32,121 nt of DNA from Planctomycetota bacterium (GTDB lineage: Bacteria; Planctomycetota; JAJSAM01; JAJVHW01): contig JAJRVY010000160.1 in assembly GCA_024277065.1 (NCBI GenBank), positions 1 through 32,121 on the forward strand, written 5' to 3'. Numbering within the stretch: position 1 is the stretch's first letter; the number at the start of each line of letters is the position of its first letter. The translations under genes and the position numbers were made by a program. Under the pieces are notes generated by a model. That model did not search any database. It saw nothing but the letters and a program-made list of their open reading frames with translations, and was not told the DNA's origin. Below, one piece after another: positions 19,340 to 30,581 of the stretch.

Positions 19340-20974
19340 TCAGTCGGAGTCGCGGAAGATGTCGAGTTGCGGATCGTAGACCGACGTCCGGACCTCCATC
19401 AGACCGAGCAGTGAGTGGAACACGTACTCGTGGTCGAGCTCGTCGGCGCTGCGTCGTCGCAGGGACTCCATGCTCACGCGGCCGAACTGCGCGCCCATCC
19501 AGAACACGGCGGGGACATGGCGCTGCGCGTCCGGCGCGATGAAATCGGGCAGTCCGTGCAGGTAGATCCCGTTCTCGCCGAGGGACTCGCCATGGTCGCT
19601 GATGTAGAGCATCGCGACGTCGAACGCGTCGTCGTTCTGCGCGAGGAACTCGATGACCTTCGAGAGGAAGTAGTCGGTGTAGAGGATCGCGTTGTCGTAG
19701 GCGTTCCCGATCTCCTCGTCGCTGCAGTCCTGGAGCTGGTTGGTGCGGCAGACCGGCGTGAAGCGCTCGAAGTCGATGGGGGAGCGCTTGTAGTAGGCCG
19801 GCCCGTGGTTGCCCTTCTGGTGCAGTACGATCAGGAAATCGCCGTCCGGGCGCGCGTCGATGTAGGACTGCAGCCCCGACAGCATCCCGACGTCGCGGCA
19901 CTCCACGTCGCACACGGGGTTGTCGCGCCGCCGCTTGAAACCCTCGTTCGGAACCCGTTCCGCCACGCCCTTGGACGTCGAGTTGTTGTCCCTCCAGAGC
20001 ACGTTCACGCCGGCGCGCTGCACGACATCGAGCACGTTCTCCGTAGCGAGCGCCGTGGCGCGATCGAACTCGGAACTGTCGTAGACCGAGAACATGAAGG
20101 GCACCGACACCGCAGTCGATGTCCCGTAGCTCCAGAAGTCGGTGAACGTGACGACGTCCTTCTCGCGCAGCCGGGGGTTCGTGTCGCGCTCGTAGCCATT
20201 GAGCGAGAAACGATCGGCGCGGGCCGACTCGCCCACGACGAAGATCAGGATCTTGCGCTCGGGACGCGCCTTGACCACGCGGGCGTCCAGCCCGATCTGC
20301 CGGAACGGCACGGCCGCCGAAGCGAAGAGGCCGCGCACGTACTTCGTCGTCGCGTAGACGTAGCAGCCGGGATTGGAGTAGTAGCGCAGCTCCGAGTGCT
20401 CGCGGAGGAACGAGCTGTAGTAGTCGCTGAGCACGAACGCCAGGAGCAACGTCGTGCCCACGGCGCCGCCGACGAGCTTCGTGCGCGCCAGCACCTCGCG
20501 CCACGGCCGCGCGAACACGATCGTCGCGCGGCAGACCAAGAGCGCGGGCAGGACGCCGAGCAGAGCGACGTAGAGCGCCAGCCACGGACTGAGCAGTTCG
20601 AGTACCTCGCCGGTGTCGGTGCGCACGACGCTCTGCAGCATCTCCTCGTCGATGATCGCGTTGTAGGTGTCCATGAAGTACGCCGTGACCGACGAGATGA
20701 GCAGCACGGCCACCGCGATCGGCTTGGCCGTGCGGGGATTGCACACGAGCGCCAGGGCGATGGTGGTGACGGCGGCGAACACCCAGACGAGCGAGAGCAG
20801 GAAGCCGCTGTTCGCGAGCGTCAGGGGGTAGGCGCCCAGCACGTTCGAGAAGAACGCGACGTTGGCGAAGGCGATCTGGAAGGCGGCCAGAGCGACGATG
20901 AACTTCGTGCTCGAGATCGTCCTGCGACGGAACACCGCGCGCAGGAGGCCGGCGATGAAGCGAGGCATGCTCAT
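19340..20974 (-). CDS. eptA: Phosphoethanolamine transferase (EptA/sulfatase family)
   Basis: N-terminal TM bundle; FVVGESARADRFSLNGYERDTNPRL; GVNVLWRDNNS; LHQKGNHGPAYYKRSP; YDNAILYTDYFLSKVIEFL; YISDHGESLGENGIYLHG. Symbol tentative; family confident. Confidence 0.88.
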   Translation of the reverse strand: MSMPRFIAGLLRAVFRRRTISSTKFIVALAAFQIAFANVAFFSNVLGAYPLTLANSGFLLSLVWVFAAVTTIALALVCNPRTAKPIAVAVLLISSVTAYFMDTYNAIIDEEMLQSVVRTDTGEVLELLSPWLALYVALLGVLPALLVCRATIVFARPWREVLARTKLVGGAVGTTLLLAFVLSDYYSSFLREHSELRYYSNPGCYVYATTKYVRGLFASAAVPFRQIGLDARVVKARPERKILIFVVGESARADRFSLNGYERDTNPRLREKDVVTFTDFWSYGTSTAVSVPFMFSVYDSSEFDRATALATENVLDVVQRAGVNVLWRDNNSTSKGVAERVPNEGFKRRRDNPVCDVECRDVGMLSGLQSYIDARPDGDFLIVLHQKGNHGPAYYKRSPIDFERFTPVCRTNQLQDCSDEEIGNAYDNAILYTDYFLSKVIEFLAQNDDAFDVAMLYISDHGESLGENGIYLHGLPDFIAPDAQRHVPAVFWMGAQFGRVSMESLRRRSADELDHEYVFHSLLGLMEVRTSVYDPQLDIFRDSD

Positions 20975-20986
20975 CCGGCCGCCTCC

Positions 20987-21259
20987 GAGCGTGAGCAGGA
21001 ATCCCACGCGGCGCCGAGCACGCGGTTTGCGCGTGCGTGTCGCAGGACGAGCGTCTCGCGGCGACGGGCACCGCACGCAGGCCAACCGCCTCCGAGCGAC
21101 GAGCGCAAACCACGCGCCAGCAAACTGTTACGCCCGGAGGGCGCGCTGCGGCGTTGGCGCTCCTCCATGACTCGCTCCATGGAGTCGGGTTCGTCGCGCC
21201 GCCTTGCAGCGAACCCGCCGGACGCAATCGGCGCACAGCCGGGATTCCTGCTCACGCTC
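20987..21259. repeat. Region bounded by a perfect 19-bp inverted repeat in the eptA 5' leader
   Basis: GAGCGTGAGCAGGAATCCC (20987-21005) and GGGATTCCTGCTCACGCTC (21241-21259); nested stems GTTTGCGC/GCGCAAAC (21025-21032/21103-21110), GCGTGCG/CGCACGC (21031-21037/21072-21078), GGGTTCG/CGAACCC (21187-21193/21210-21216). Confidence 0.85.
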
Positions 21260-21291
21260 TCCGTCCATTCGAACCCCGTCCACTCGAGACG

Positions 21292-21331
21292 ACACGCCCC
21301 CCGCCGGGTCGCAGCCCGGCGGGGGGCGTGT
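21292..21331 (-). terminator. 17-bp perfect hairpin at the tRNA-Leu 3' end
   Basis: ACACGCCCCCCGCCGGG-tcgcag-CCCGGCGGGGGGCGTGT; its last base is the terminal base of the tRNA CCA. Confidence 0.7.
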
Positions 21332-21417
21332 GGTACCGGGAACAGGAGTCGAACCTGCACGAGCCATTGGCTCACCAGCCCCTCAAGCTGGCGCGTCTGC
21401 CATTCCGCCATCCCGGC
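21331..21417 (-). tRNA. tRNA-Leu (anticodon GAG)
   Basis: Minus strand GCCGGGATGGCGGAATGGCAGACGCGCCAGCTTGAGGGGCTGGTGAGCCAATGGCTCGTGCAGGTTCGACTCCTGTTCCCGGTACCA: class II long variable arm, loop TT-GAG-GG, T-loop GGTTCGACTCC, encoded CCA. Confidence 0.96.
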
Positions 21418-21500
21418 ACACGCTGGAGCGCCCCTGGAGGGGCCGCTCGGACCGAGGATCGTAGGATTGCACCGGGGGGACGCAAGGAAGATCGCCCCGG

Positions 21501-23462
21501 TCATCGCGTCTGCGGTTCCGCCAACTCGATCACGATCGTCACGTCGAACGCGGTCCCGTCGCGGTCGCCGCGCAGCGACAGTGCGCGCAGCGCCTCGAGC
21601 GGCCGCCAAGCCTCCCGATAGTGCTCGATGGCGGCCGGGAACTCCTGCTGGTTGCGACGCTCGAGTTGCAGCGCGATGCGCTCGTTCTCGTACACCTGCC
21701 GGTCCTCGCGGGAGAGGATCGAGCCGCTGCGGTCGAGTTCGCGGCGGATGGCCTCGCGCTCCGTGCGCCAGTCGTGCCGCGCCGCCTCGTCGGCGAAGGC
21801 CCAGCGCCGATCGTCGATCGTGCGCCGCAGGGGCCCGCCGTCGATGCGCAGCGCGATCGTGCGCGCGGGCGGCCCCGCCGCCGCCGGCAGCCCACCGGCG
21901 GCGCCGTCCACCATGCCGCCCACCGTGCCGTCGATGGCCGCCGCGCGAGCGACGAGCGCGCGGCGCAGGTAGCCCTCGTGGGTACAGAAGACGAGCAGGT
22001 CATCGACGATCGCGAACGCGGGTCGCAGGAGCGCCCATTCGCCGCCGAAACCGCGCTGCGCAAGGCTGAACACGCGCGCACCGCCGGGGCCCGGCGCGGT
22101 GCGGGGCGCAACGGGCGACCCGAACAGCGCCTCGGCCTCCGCGGACAGCACGCGGATGACGGCCTCGCCCGCGGAGCGACTCCCCGTGGCGCCGCCCGTG
22201 GCGTCCCCCGTGTCGCCGCGCAGGCGGAACACCACGAGCGTCGCCGGGATCGGGTGGACACCGCCCTTCCGGGGGTCGTCCAGCTCGAGCGCGTCCGCCT
22301 CGTCGATGCGCGCGACCACGCCACCGACGCCGTCCTGAAGGTGCGTGGCGATGCGCTCGGCGACGACGTCCACGGTCACGTAGCGCTCGGCGAGGATCTC
22401 GTCCAGCAGATCGCGCCGCGCGGGAGGCTGCGCGTCGGCCAGGGCACGCACGGCGGCGGCGGCACGCACGGCAAGTCCCATGGTCGCCACGGCCTCACCC
22501 GGAACGGCAAGGCGCCGCGCCTCGGCGAGCAGTCCGTCCGCCCCGGCGCCGACGTCACGCGCCAGCAGACGCAGCGCGGCCGGTGGTTCGCCACTCCAGC
22601 CGCCGCGAAGTCGGATCGTCACACGCGCGCGCGCGCCGAGGTCGAGCTCGCCCTCGAGCGCGTCGAGCGACGCGAGCGGGAAGAACGACGACAAGAGACC
22701 GGCCAGGTCGCCGTCGCCTCCTCCCCCGGGCGCCCCGGGCGCCGCGCCCTGCGCTGCGGCGGCGAGCGCCGGCGGCAGCGCCCAGACGAGCAGGCGCGCA
22801 CGCGGATGTCGCCCGCTGTCGAGCGCGCGCGCGAACCGCGACGGCCCCCGCGCCACGTCGTGCGGGGGATCGCCGAGGGCCGTCGCCGTCTCGAGCAGCT
22901 CGCGCGACGTCGATGCGACGAGCACGTCGCGCACCCGTCGCAGGAAGACGGGCGGCGCGCCCTCGCGGTCGAGCACGGCGACCCCGGCAACGACGCGCAG
23001 GCCCATGCCGCGCAGACGCCCCGTGTCCGCGCGTGCAAGCGCCTCGAGCAGCTTGCCACGCGTGGTGAGGCGCGAGAGAAACAGCACGTCGTCGCCGCGC
23101 AGCGCCACGATCACGTCCTGGCCGATCACGTCCCGCTCGAGGCGCTGCGCGAGCCCGAGCGTGGCCGCCCCGAGGCGGTCCTCGAGATCGGCGAGGGGCG
23201 AGAGGACCCGTTCGTCCAGCCCCGCGGCGCGCCGCGCCGCGACCACGCCCGGGTGCCGCCAGAGGAGCTCGGCGGAGGGGCTACCGGCGAGCGCGGCGGG
23301 ATCGAAGCGCACGGCGGCGGCGATGCCCGGCGGCAGCAGCGTGTCCAGCGGACCGGCATCCTCCTCGAACGGATCGAGCGGCCACCAGACGAGCAGCGCG
23401 GCGAGAGAACCGAACAGGAGGACGGTGAGTGCGAGGAGCAGCGGGCGGCGGCGCGAAGTCAC
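21501..23462 (-). CDS. Large single-TM (N-terminal anchor) hypothetical protein, extracytoplasmic
   Basis: MTSRRRPLLLALTVLLFGSLAALLVWWPLDPFEE...; continuous ~650-aa ORF, GTG start proposed at 23462. Resembles DUF3352-like proteins (low confidence). Confidence 0.7.
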   Translation of the reverse strand: MTSRRRPLLLALTVLLFGSLAALLVWWPLDPFEEDAGPLDTLLPPGIAAAVRFDPAALAGSPSAELLWRHPGVVAARRAAGLDERVLSPLADLEDRLGAATLGLAQRLERDVIGQDVIVALRGDDVLFLSRLTTRGKLLEALARADTGRLRGMGLRVVAGVAVLDREGAPPVFLRRVRDVLVASTSRELLETATALGDPPHDVARGPSRFARALDSGRHPRARLLVWALPPALAAAAQGAAPGAPGGGGDGDLAGLLSSFFPLASLDALEGELDLGARARVTIRLRGGWSGEPPAALRLLARDVGAGADGLLAEARRLAVPGEAVATMGLAVRAAAAVRALADAQPPARRDLLDEILAERYVTVDVVAERIATHLQDGVGGVVARIDEADALELDDPRKGGVHPIPATLVVFRLRGDTGDATGGATGSRSAGEAVIRVLSAEAEALFGSPVAPRTAPGPGGARVFSLAQRGFGGEWALLRPAFAIVDDLLVFCTHEGYLRRALVARAAAIDGTVGGMVDGAAGGLPAAAGPPARTIALRIDGGPLRRTIDDRRWAFADEAARHDWRTEREAIRRELDRSGSILSREDRQVYENERIALQLERRNQQEFPAAIEHYREAWRPLEALRALSLRGDRDGTAFDVTIVIELAEPQTR

Positions 23463-23547
23463 GTTCCGGGCAAGGTACCGTGCGCGCGGCGCGACGACGC
23501 TCGCGGATCGATCCGCGGCGGCCGCCGTGCCGTGTAGATTGCGGGTC

Positions 23548-24726
23548 ATGAGGACCAGCCAGCGCGTGCAGCAGATCCAGCCCTCGGCCACTCTCGCCCT
23601 CGTGGCGCGGACGGCCGAGCTGCGGGCCGAGGGTCGCGACATCGTCTCCTTCGGCGCCGGAGAGCCCGACTTCCCCACCCCCGCGAACATCCGCGCCGCC
23701 GGGGCGCGTGCCATCGAAGAGGGCCGGACCCGCTACACCGCGGTCGCCGGCGTGATCGAACTGCGGCGGGCCATCACCGCCGCCTATGCCTCGCGTTGGG
23801 ACCTGGCGTACGCCCCGAACGACGTCGTCGTGACGTGCGGCGCCAAGCAGGCGCTCTTCAACGCCCTGCTCGCCCTGCTCGACCCGGGCGACCGGGTGCT
23901 CGTTCCGGCGCCGTACTGGGTCAGCTATCCGGAGATGGTGAAGGCCGCCGGCGGCACGCCGGTGATCGTCCCGTGCCGCCACGACGACGGCTTCCGGCTG
24001 CGCCCGGACACGCTGCGCCGGCTCGGCAAGGGCGCACGCGTCCTGCTCTTCAACGGTATCTCGAACCCGACCGGAGCGGTCCACGACCGGGGCGAGATCG
24101 CCGCCATCGCCGAGGTCGCGCGGGAACTCGACCTCGCCGTCGTGAGCGACGAGATCTACGAGAACCTCGTCTACGACGGCGCAGACAGCGCGGCGTTCGC
24201 GGCCGTCTCGGCCGATGCGCGGTCCCGCGCGATCCTCGTCTCCGGCGTGAGCAAGACGTACGCCATGACGGGCTGGCGCATCGGCTGGGCGGCGGGACCG
24301 TCGGACGTCATCGGCGCCATGCGCAAGCTGCAGGGGCAGTCCACGAGCAACGCGTGCTCGATCTCACAGTGGGCCGCGCTCGAGGCGCTGAGCGGCCCGC
24401 AGGACGAGATCCTGGCCATGGTCGTCGAATTCCAGCGGCGCCGCGACCGCATGCTGCAGCTCCTGCGCGCGATTCCGGGCATCGACGTCGAGACGCCCGG
24501 CGGCGCTTTCTACGTGATGCCGCGCGTGGACGGCTTCTTCGGCCGCCGCGACGGCGTGGACGACTGCATGTCGCTCGCCGCCGGCCTGCTCGACGAGGCC
24601 GGCGTCGCCGTCGTCCCGGGGGCGCCGTTCGGCGCGCCCGAGCACGTCCGGCTCTCCTACGCGTGCTCGATGGAGGACATCGAGAGGGGCGTGCAGCGCC
24701 TCGCGAGCTACCTGTCCGAGCTGTAG
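23548..24726 (+). CDS. Class I pyridoxal-phosphate aminotransferase (aspartate aminotransferase-like)
   Basis: FGAGEPDFPTPANI, GRTRYTAVAGVIELRRAI, FNGISNPTGAV, VSDEIYENLVYDG, VSGVSKTYAMTGWRIGWAAGP (PLP lysine). Confidence 0.95.
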   Translation: MRTSQRVQQIQPSATLALVARTAELRAEGRDIVSFGAGEPDFPTPANIRAAGARAIEEGRTRYTAVAGVIELRRAITAAYASRWDLAYAPNDVVVTCGAKQALFNALLALLDPGDRVLVPAPYWVSYPEMVKAAGGTPVIVPCRHDDGFRLRPDTLRRLGKGARVLLFNGISNPTGAVHDRGEIAAIAEVARELDLAVVSDEIYENLVYDGADSAAFAAVSADARSRAILVSGVSKTYAMTGWRIGWAAGPSDVIGAMRKLQGQSTSNACSISQWAALEALSGPQDEILAMVVEFQRRRDRMLQLLRAIPGIDVETPGGAFYVMPRVDGFFGRRDGVDDCMSLAAGLLDEAGVAVVPGAPFGAPEHVRLSYACSMEDIERGVQRLASYLSEL

Positions 24727-24753
24727 CCGCCCGCGGTGCGGTCAGGCGCGCCG

Positions 24754-25719
24754 TCAGGGCGCCCTGAAGCCGCCCGGATCGCGCTTGTCCGCGGCGTCCG
24801 CCACCTCGTACGTGAAGTACGCCGGCGCCGGGAACGCCGAGCCGCAGAACACGCACGGGACAGCGCCCGCCGTGTGGTCGCAGTGCGGGCAGGTGGCGAC
24901 GTTCTCGAACGCATCGTACGAGCCGTGGCACCCCGGGCACGGCCAGCAGCTCCCCAGCGGCGGCGGCTCACCGCACTCGGGGCAGCGATGGGTCACGCGC
25001 CGCGCGACGCGCGCGGCCCGCGCGCGGGCGCGGGCGACGCGCAGCCCCCGCCACGACGACATCAGACTGAAGACCGCGATCAGCACGAGCCACCAGTCGC
25101 TGATGTAGAACGCGAGCAGCAGGAACCCGCCGGCCCCGACCAGGCCGACGATGGTCGCCACGGTCAGGCTCTGGTGCGGCCCGACGAAGAACCACAGCAC
25201 CGAGCGCAGGATCTGACCGCCGTCGAGCGGGTAGACGGGCAGCACGTTGAAGATCAGCACGATCACGTTGATGACGGCGATGCTCGACGTCAGCTCCGCC
25301 AGGTCGCTCCCCGGCACCGCGTTCGACACCGCCGCCCACGCGATGACGGTGAGCGGCACGAGCACGACGTTGACGAGGGGACCGGCCGCCGACACCCACA
25401 GCGTCGCGCCGGGGCGCTGGGGCGGGCGCACGTAGGCCACGCCGCCGAGCGGCCAGAGCAGGATGTGCTCGGCCCGTCCGCCGACGGAGCGGCAGGCCAG
25501 TGCATGGCCGAACTCGTGCAGCAGCACGATGCCGAACAGCGCCACGTACTCGCTGATGTTCCAGAACAGCCCGGAGTACGCCGCGGCGCGCGCCTGGACC
25601 ATGAGCACCGCCACCAGCAGCCACGCCCAGTGCACGTGCACGTTGATGCCGAAGACACGCGCGACGTGCAGAGCACCCCTCGGCGGCGGCATCGGCGGCG
25701 GCGCGGCGGTGTCGGTCAT
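24754..25719 (-). CDS. Site-2 protease family (M50) metalloprotease with C-terminal zinc ribbons
   Basis: LLHEFGHALACRSVGG, NVLPVYPLDGGQILRS; C-terminus with CPEC, CPGC, CPHC, CVFC. Confidence 0.9.
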   Translation of the reverse strand: MTDTAAPPPMPPPRGALHVARVFGINVHVHWAWLLVAVLMVQARAAAYSGLFWNISEYVALFGIVLLHEFGHALACRSVGGRAEHILLWPLGGVAYVRPPQRPGATLWVSAAGPLVNVVLVPLTVIAWAAVSNAVPGSDLAELTSSIAVINVIVLIFNVLPVYPLDGGQILRSVLWFFVGPHQSLTVATIVGLVGAGGFLLLAFYISDWWLVLIAVFSLMSSWRGLRVARARARAARVARRVTHRCPECGEPPPLGSCWPCPGCHGSYDAFENVATCPHCDHTAGAVPCVFCGSAFPAPAYFTYEVADAADKRDPGGFRAP

Positions 25720-25823
25720 GACGCGTCAGATCGTGAGGTCGTGGCGGCCCGCGACGACGGATTCCCGCAGCGCAGGGCACGCCCCGCGTCGCACTCTCCG
25801 GCGTCCCGTGCTTCGATGTCGCG

Positions 25824-27824
<2,001 letters not shown>

Positions 27825-27995
27825 GGTGGTCCTCCGCTGGGGTTTGCCGCGGAGCGAGAGGGCCGGGCCCGGGGGACGCGATCGTGCGCGATTCGGACAA
27901 CTTCGACGCACCTGGCGTCCGCAATCCTCCAAGGTTATCGGTGCGGCCACGCGGTCCGGAGCGAATCGGGCGCGCAGGGCGCCGGAGACACCATC

Positions 27996-29186
27996 TCAGG
28001 CTCCCCCGCGCGCGAGCTCGGACGCCGCGAACTCGCGGATCGTCGGGTCGGGATGCCGCGCGGCGGCGCGCGCCAGGAAGGGACGTGCCTCGTGCGGCTC
28101 GGCGAACGCCCTGCCGAGCAGGATGCCGACGCGAAACGACGCCTCCTCGGCATCGACGCCGCCGGGCTCGGTGCGCAGATAGCGCCGGTACGCCTGCAGC
28201 GCCTCGTGAGGCAGCCCGCGGCGGAAGAACTCGTGCGCGATCTCGATCTGCACGGGCCCCGGCAGCGGCTTCTCGCGGTCCATCGACTCGTACCGCGGAT
28301 AGAGGTCGAGCGCCGACTCGATGCGCCCCGAGCGCACGTCGCGCGTGATGGCGTCCTCGATCGCCACGAGCTGCGACTCGGTCGGGCGGATCGACACCGG
28401 GCGCGGCCCCACGCCGTGCCACGGCGTGCGGAAGCGCTCATCCTGGGACGACGCGAATCCCGTATGCACGTCCCAGGCGTCGCCGAGCCCGCCACCGCCG
28501 ACCCGCGGCTTGAGCCAGACGCCGGCGGCGACACCGAAGACCGCCCCGCCCACGTGTGCGGCGGTCGCCACGGAGCCCGCGGCGGCACCACGTGCCAGCA
28601 CCGTCAGGACGAGATCCTGCAAGACCCATGCGCCGATGATCCACTTCGCCCGCACCGGCACGATCTGCACGAAGAAGAAGAACCAGAGCAGCATCTTGAT
28701 GCGCGCTTCGGGAAAGAAGACGAGGTACGTCCCCATCACGGCGAAGATGGCCCCGGACGCGCCGATCAGGGGCACGACTCCCTGCACGGCCTGATCGCCG
28801 ATGACCTCGCGCACCTCTGCCGTGAACGACGACGTCACCAGGTACGCCCAGGTGGCGAGAACCCCGCCGGCCAGGTAGAGCGCGCCGAAACGCAGCCGCC
28901 CGAGCTTGTCCTCGACGTTGTCGCCGACGATCCAGAGCATCCACATGTTCCCCGCGAGATGTGCCGCGCCGCCGTGCAGGAACATGGACGTCAGGATCTG
29001 GACCGAGAAGGGGTGACGCTGGTCGAAGCCCCAGTTCGCAAAGACCTCGTAGAGCGCCGCCTCCCCGCCCGCGGCGCGCGTCGGCAGGTTCACGAGCGCG
29101 AAGACGGCGACGTTGACGGCGATCAGCGACCACGTCAGCCAGGGCCTCGTGCGGCTGGGATTGTCGTCGCCGATGGGGAAGAACAC
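27996..29186 (-). CDS. Rhomboid family intramembrane serine protease with C-terminal helical-repeat region
   Basis: TSMFLHGGAAHLAGNMWMLWIVGDNVEDKLG, PLIGASGAIFAVMGTYLVFFPEARI (GASG catalytic Ser), TAAHVGGAVFGVAAG (His). GTG start. Confidence 0.93.
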   Translation of the reverse strand: MFFPIGDDNPSRTRPWLTWSLIAVNVAVFALVNLPTRAAGGEAALYEVFANWGFDQRHPFSVQILTSMFLHGGAAHLAGNMWMLWIVGDNVEDKLGRLRFGALYLAGGVLATWAYLVTSSFTAEVREVIGDQAVQGVVPLIGASGAIFAVMGTYLVFFPEARIKMLLWFFFFVQIVPVRAKWIIGAWVLQDLVLTVLARGAAAGSVATAAHVGGAVFGVAAGVWLKPRVGGGGLGDAWDVHTGFASSQDERFRTPWHGVGPRPVSIRPTESQLVAIEDAITRDVRSGRIESALDLYPRYESMDREKPLPGPVQIEIAHEFFRRGLPHEALQAYRRYLRTEPGGVDAEEASFRVGILLGRAFAEPHEARPFLARAAARHPDPTIREFAASELARGGA

Positions 29187-29354
29187 GGCTCAGAGCAGAC
29201 CCCGGGGGCGGGAGCACGTCAACGTCCGGCCGGGCAGGGGCGGGATCGCCTGCACCCGGCGCCGCGCAACCCGGGTCGTGCATGGCGTCACGTCTCCCCC
29301 CCCGTCCCGCTGCGCACGAGAACGCCGGACGTCTCAACCATCCCGCGAATCGAG

Positions 29355-29392
29355 GCGGCCCCGCCGAGCGTCAGGTTCTCGGACGGGGCCGC
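29355..29392 (-). terminator. Hairpin downstream of the leuB-like gene
   Basis: GCGGCCCCGCCGAG (29355-29368) / CTCGGACGGGGCCGC (29378-29392): 14-bp stem with one bulged A, 9-nt loop. Confidence 0.55.
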
Positions 29393-29418
29393 GCGGCCGC
29401 ATTCGCCGCTGCGCGCCG

Positions 29419-30477
29419 CTACTTCGCCTGCACGAGTTCCACGACCCAGTCGCCGATCTCGTCGGTGCCGTGGGTGCCGGCGCGCAGGCTCTTGACGCGC
29501 CCGGTCGTCAGGAGCGTCTCGATGGCGCCGTCCACGGCCGCGGCCGCGTCCTTATCGCCGAGATAGTCGAGCATCATGCTGGTCGCCGCGATCGCCGCGA
29601 TCGGACAGGCCATGTTCTTACCCGCGTACTTGGGGGCCGAGCCGTGGATCGGCTCGAACAGCGAGACGCGCCCGGGGTGGATGTTGCCGGACGCCGCGAC
29701 GCCCATGCCGCCCTGGATGGCCGCGCCGAGGTCCGTGATGATGTCACCGAAGAGGTTCGGCGTGACGATCACGTCGTACCACTCGGGCTTCTTGATGAAC
29801 CACATGCACGTCGCATCGACGTAGCCATGGTCCGTCTCGATCTCGGGGTACTCCGTGGCGACCTCGGCGAAGACGCGGGTCCAGATGTCCTGCGCGCGGA
29901 TGGCGTTGGCCTTGTCCACGAGCGTCAGCCGCTTCTTCCGGCCACGTGCGCGAGCCAGATCGAAGGCATAGCGGATGACACGCTCGACACCGTTGCGCGT
30001 GTAGATCATCGTCTGCGTGGCGACCTCGTACGGCGTGCCCTTCTTGAGGATGCCGCCGATACCCGCGTAGGCGTCCTCGGTATTCTCGCGCACGACGACG
30101 AAGTCCACGTCCTCGGGAGTCTTGCCCTTCAGCGGGCAGAGTCGCTCGTCGTAGAGCTTGATGGGGCGCAGGTTGACGTACAGGTCCAGCTTGAAACGGA
30201 TGCCGGCGATGATCGCCCGCTCCATCATGCCGACCTCGACGCGCGGGTCGCCGATGGCGCCCAGGTAGATGGCGTCGTGCTGCCGCATCGCGTCCAGCGC
30301 GCTCTCCGGGAACTTCTCGCCCGTGTCCAGGTAGTGCTGCGTGCCGTAGGGGTACTCCGTGGCCTCGACGCCGAAGCCGTAGACCTCGGCGCTCGCGCTG
30401 AGGACCTTCATGGCCTCGCGCGTGACCTCGGGGCCGATGCCGTCGCCGCCGACGACCGCGATGCGGTGATTCGCCAT
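29419..30477 (-). CDS. leuB: 3-isopropylmalate/isocitrate dehydrogenase family protein
   Basis: [92 protein letters not shown]. Substrate specificity not assignable by eye. Confidence 0.88.
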   Translation of the reverse strand: MANHRIAVVGGDGIGPEVTREAMKVLSASAEVYGFGVEATEYPYGTQHYLDTGEKFPESALDAMRQHDAIYLGAIGDPRVEVGMMERAIIAGIRFKLDLYVNLRPIKLYDERLCPLKGKTPEDVDFVVVRENTEDAYAGIGGILKKGTPYEVATQTMIYTRNGVERVIRYAFDLARARGRKKRLTLVDKANAIRAQDIWTRVFAEVATEYPEIETDHGYVDATCMWFIKKPEWYDVIVTPNLFGDIITDLGAAIQGGMGVAASGNIHPGRVSLFEPIHGSAPKYAGKNMACPIAAIAATSMMLDYLGDKDAAAAVDGAIETLLTTGRVKSLRAGTHGTDEIGDWVVELVQAK

Positions 30478-30581
30478 TCTACCTGTCTCCGTCTCTCCGG
30501 GGGCGCACGCGCCGCCCGGTCTGTGTGCCCCGAACCCCGGCGTGCAAGCGCTGCCGGAGGGAGGTGCTTCCTCGGCGCCGT

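Noticed and set aside
16587-19379. 930-aa plus-strand ORF
   Set aside because: Low-complexity Arg/Pro/Ser-rich translation antisense to DUF4350, DUF4129 and membrane genes.
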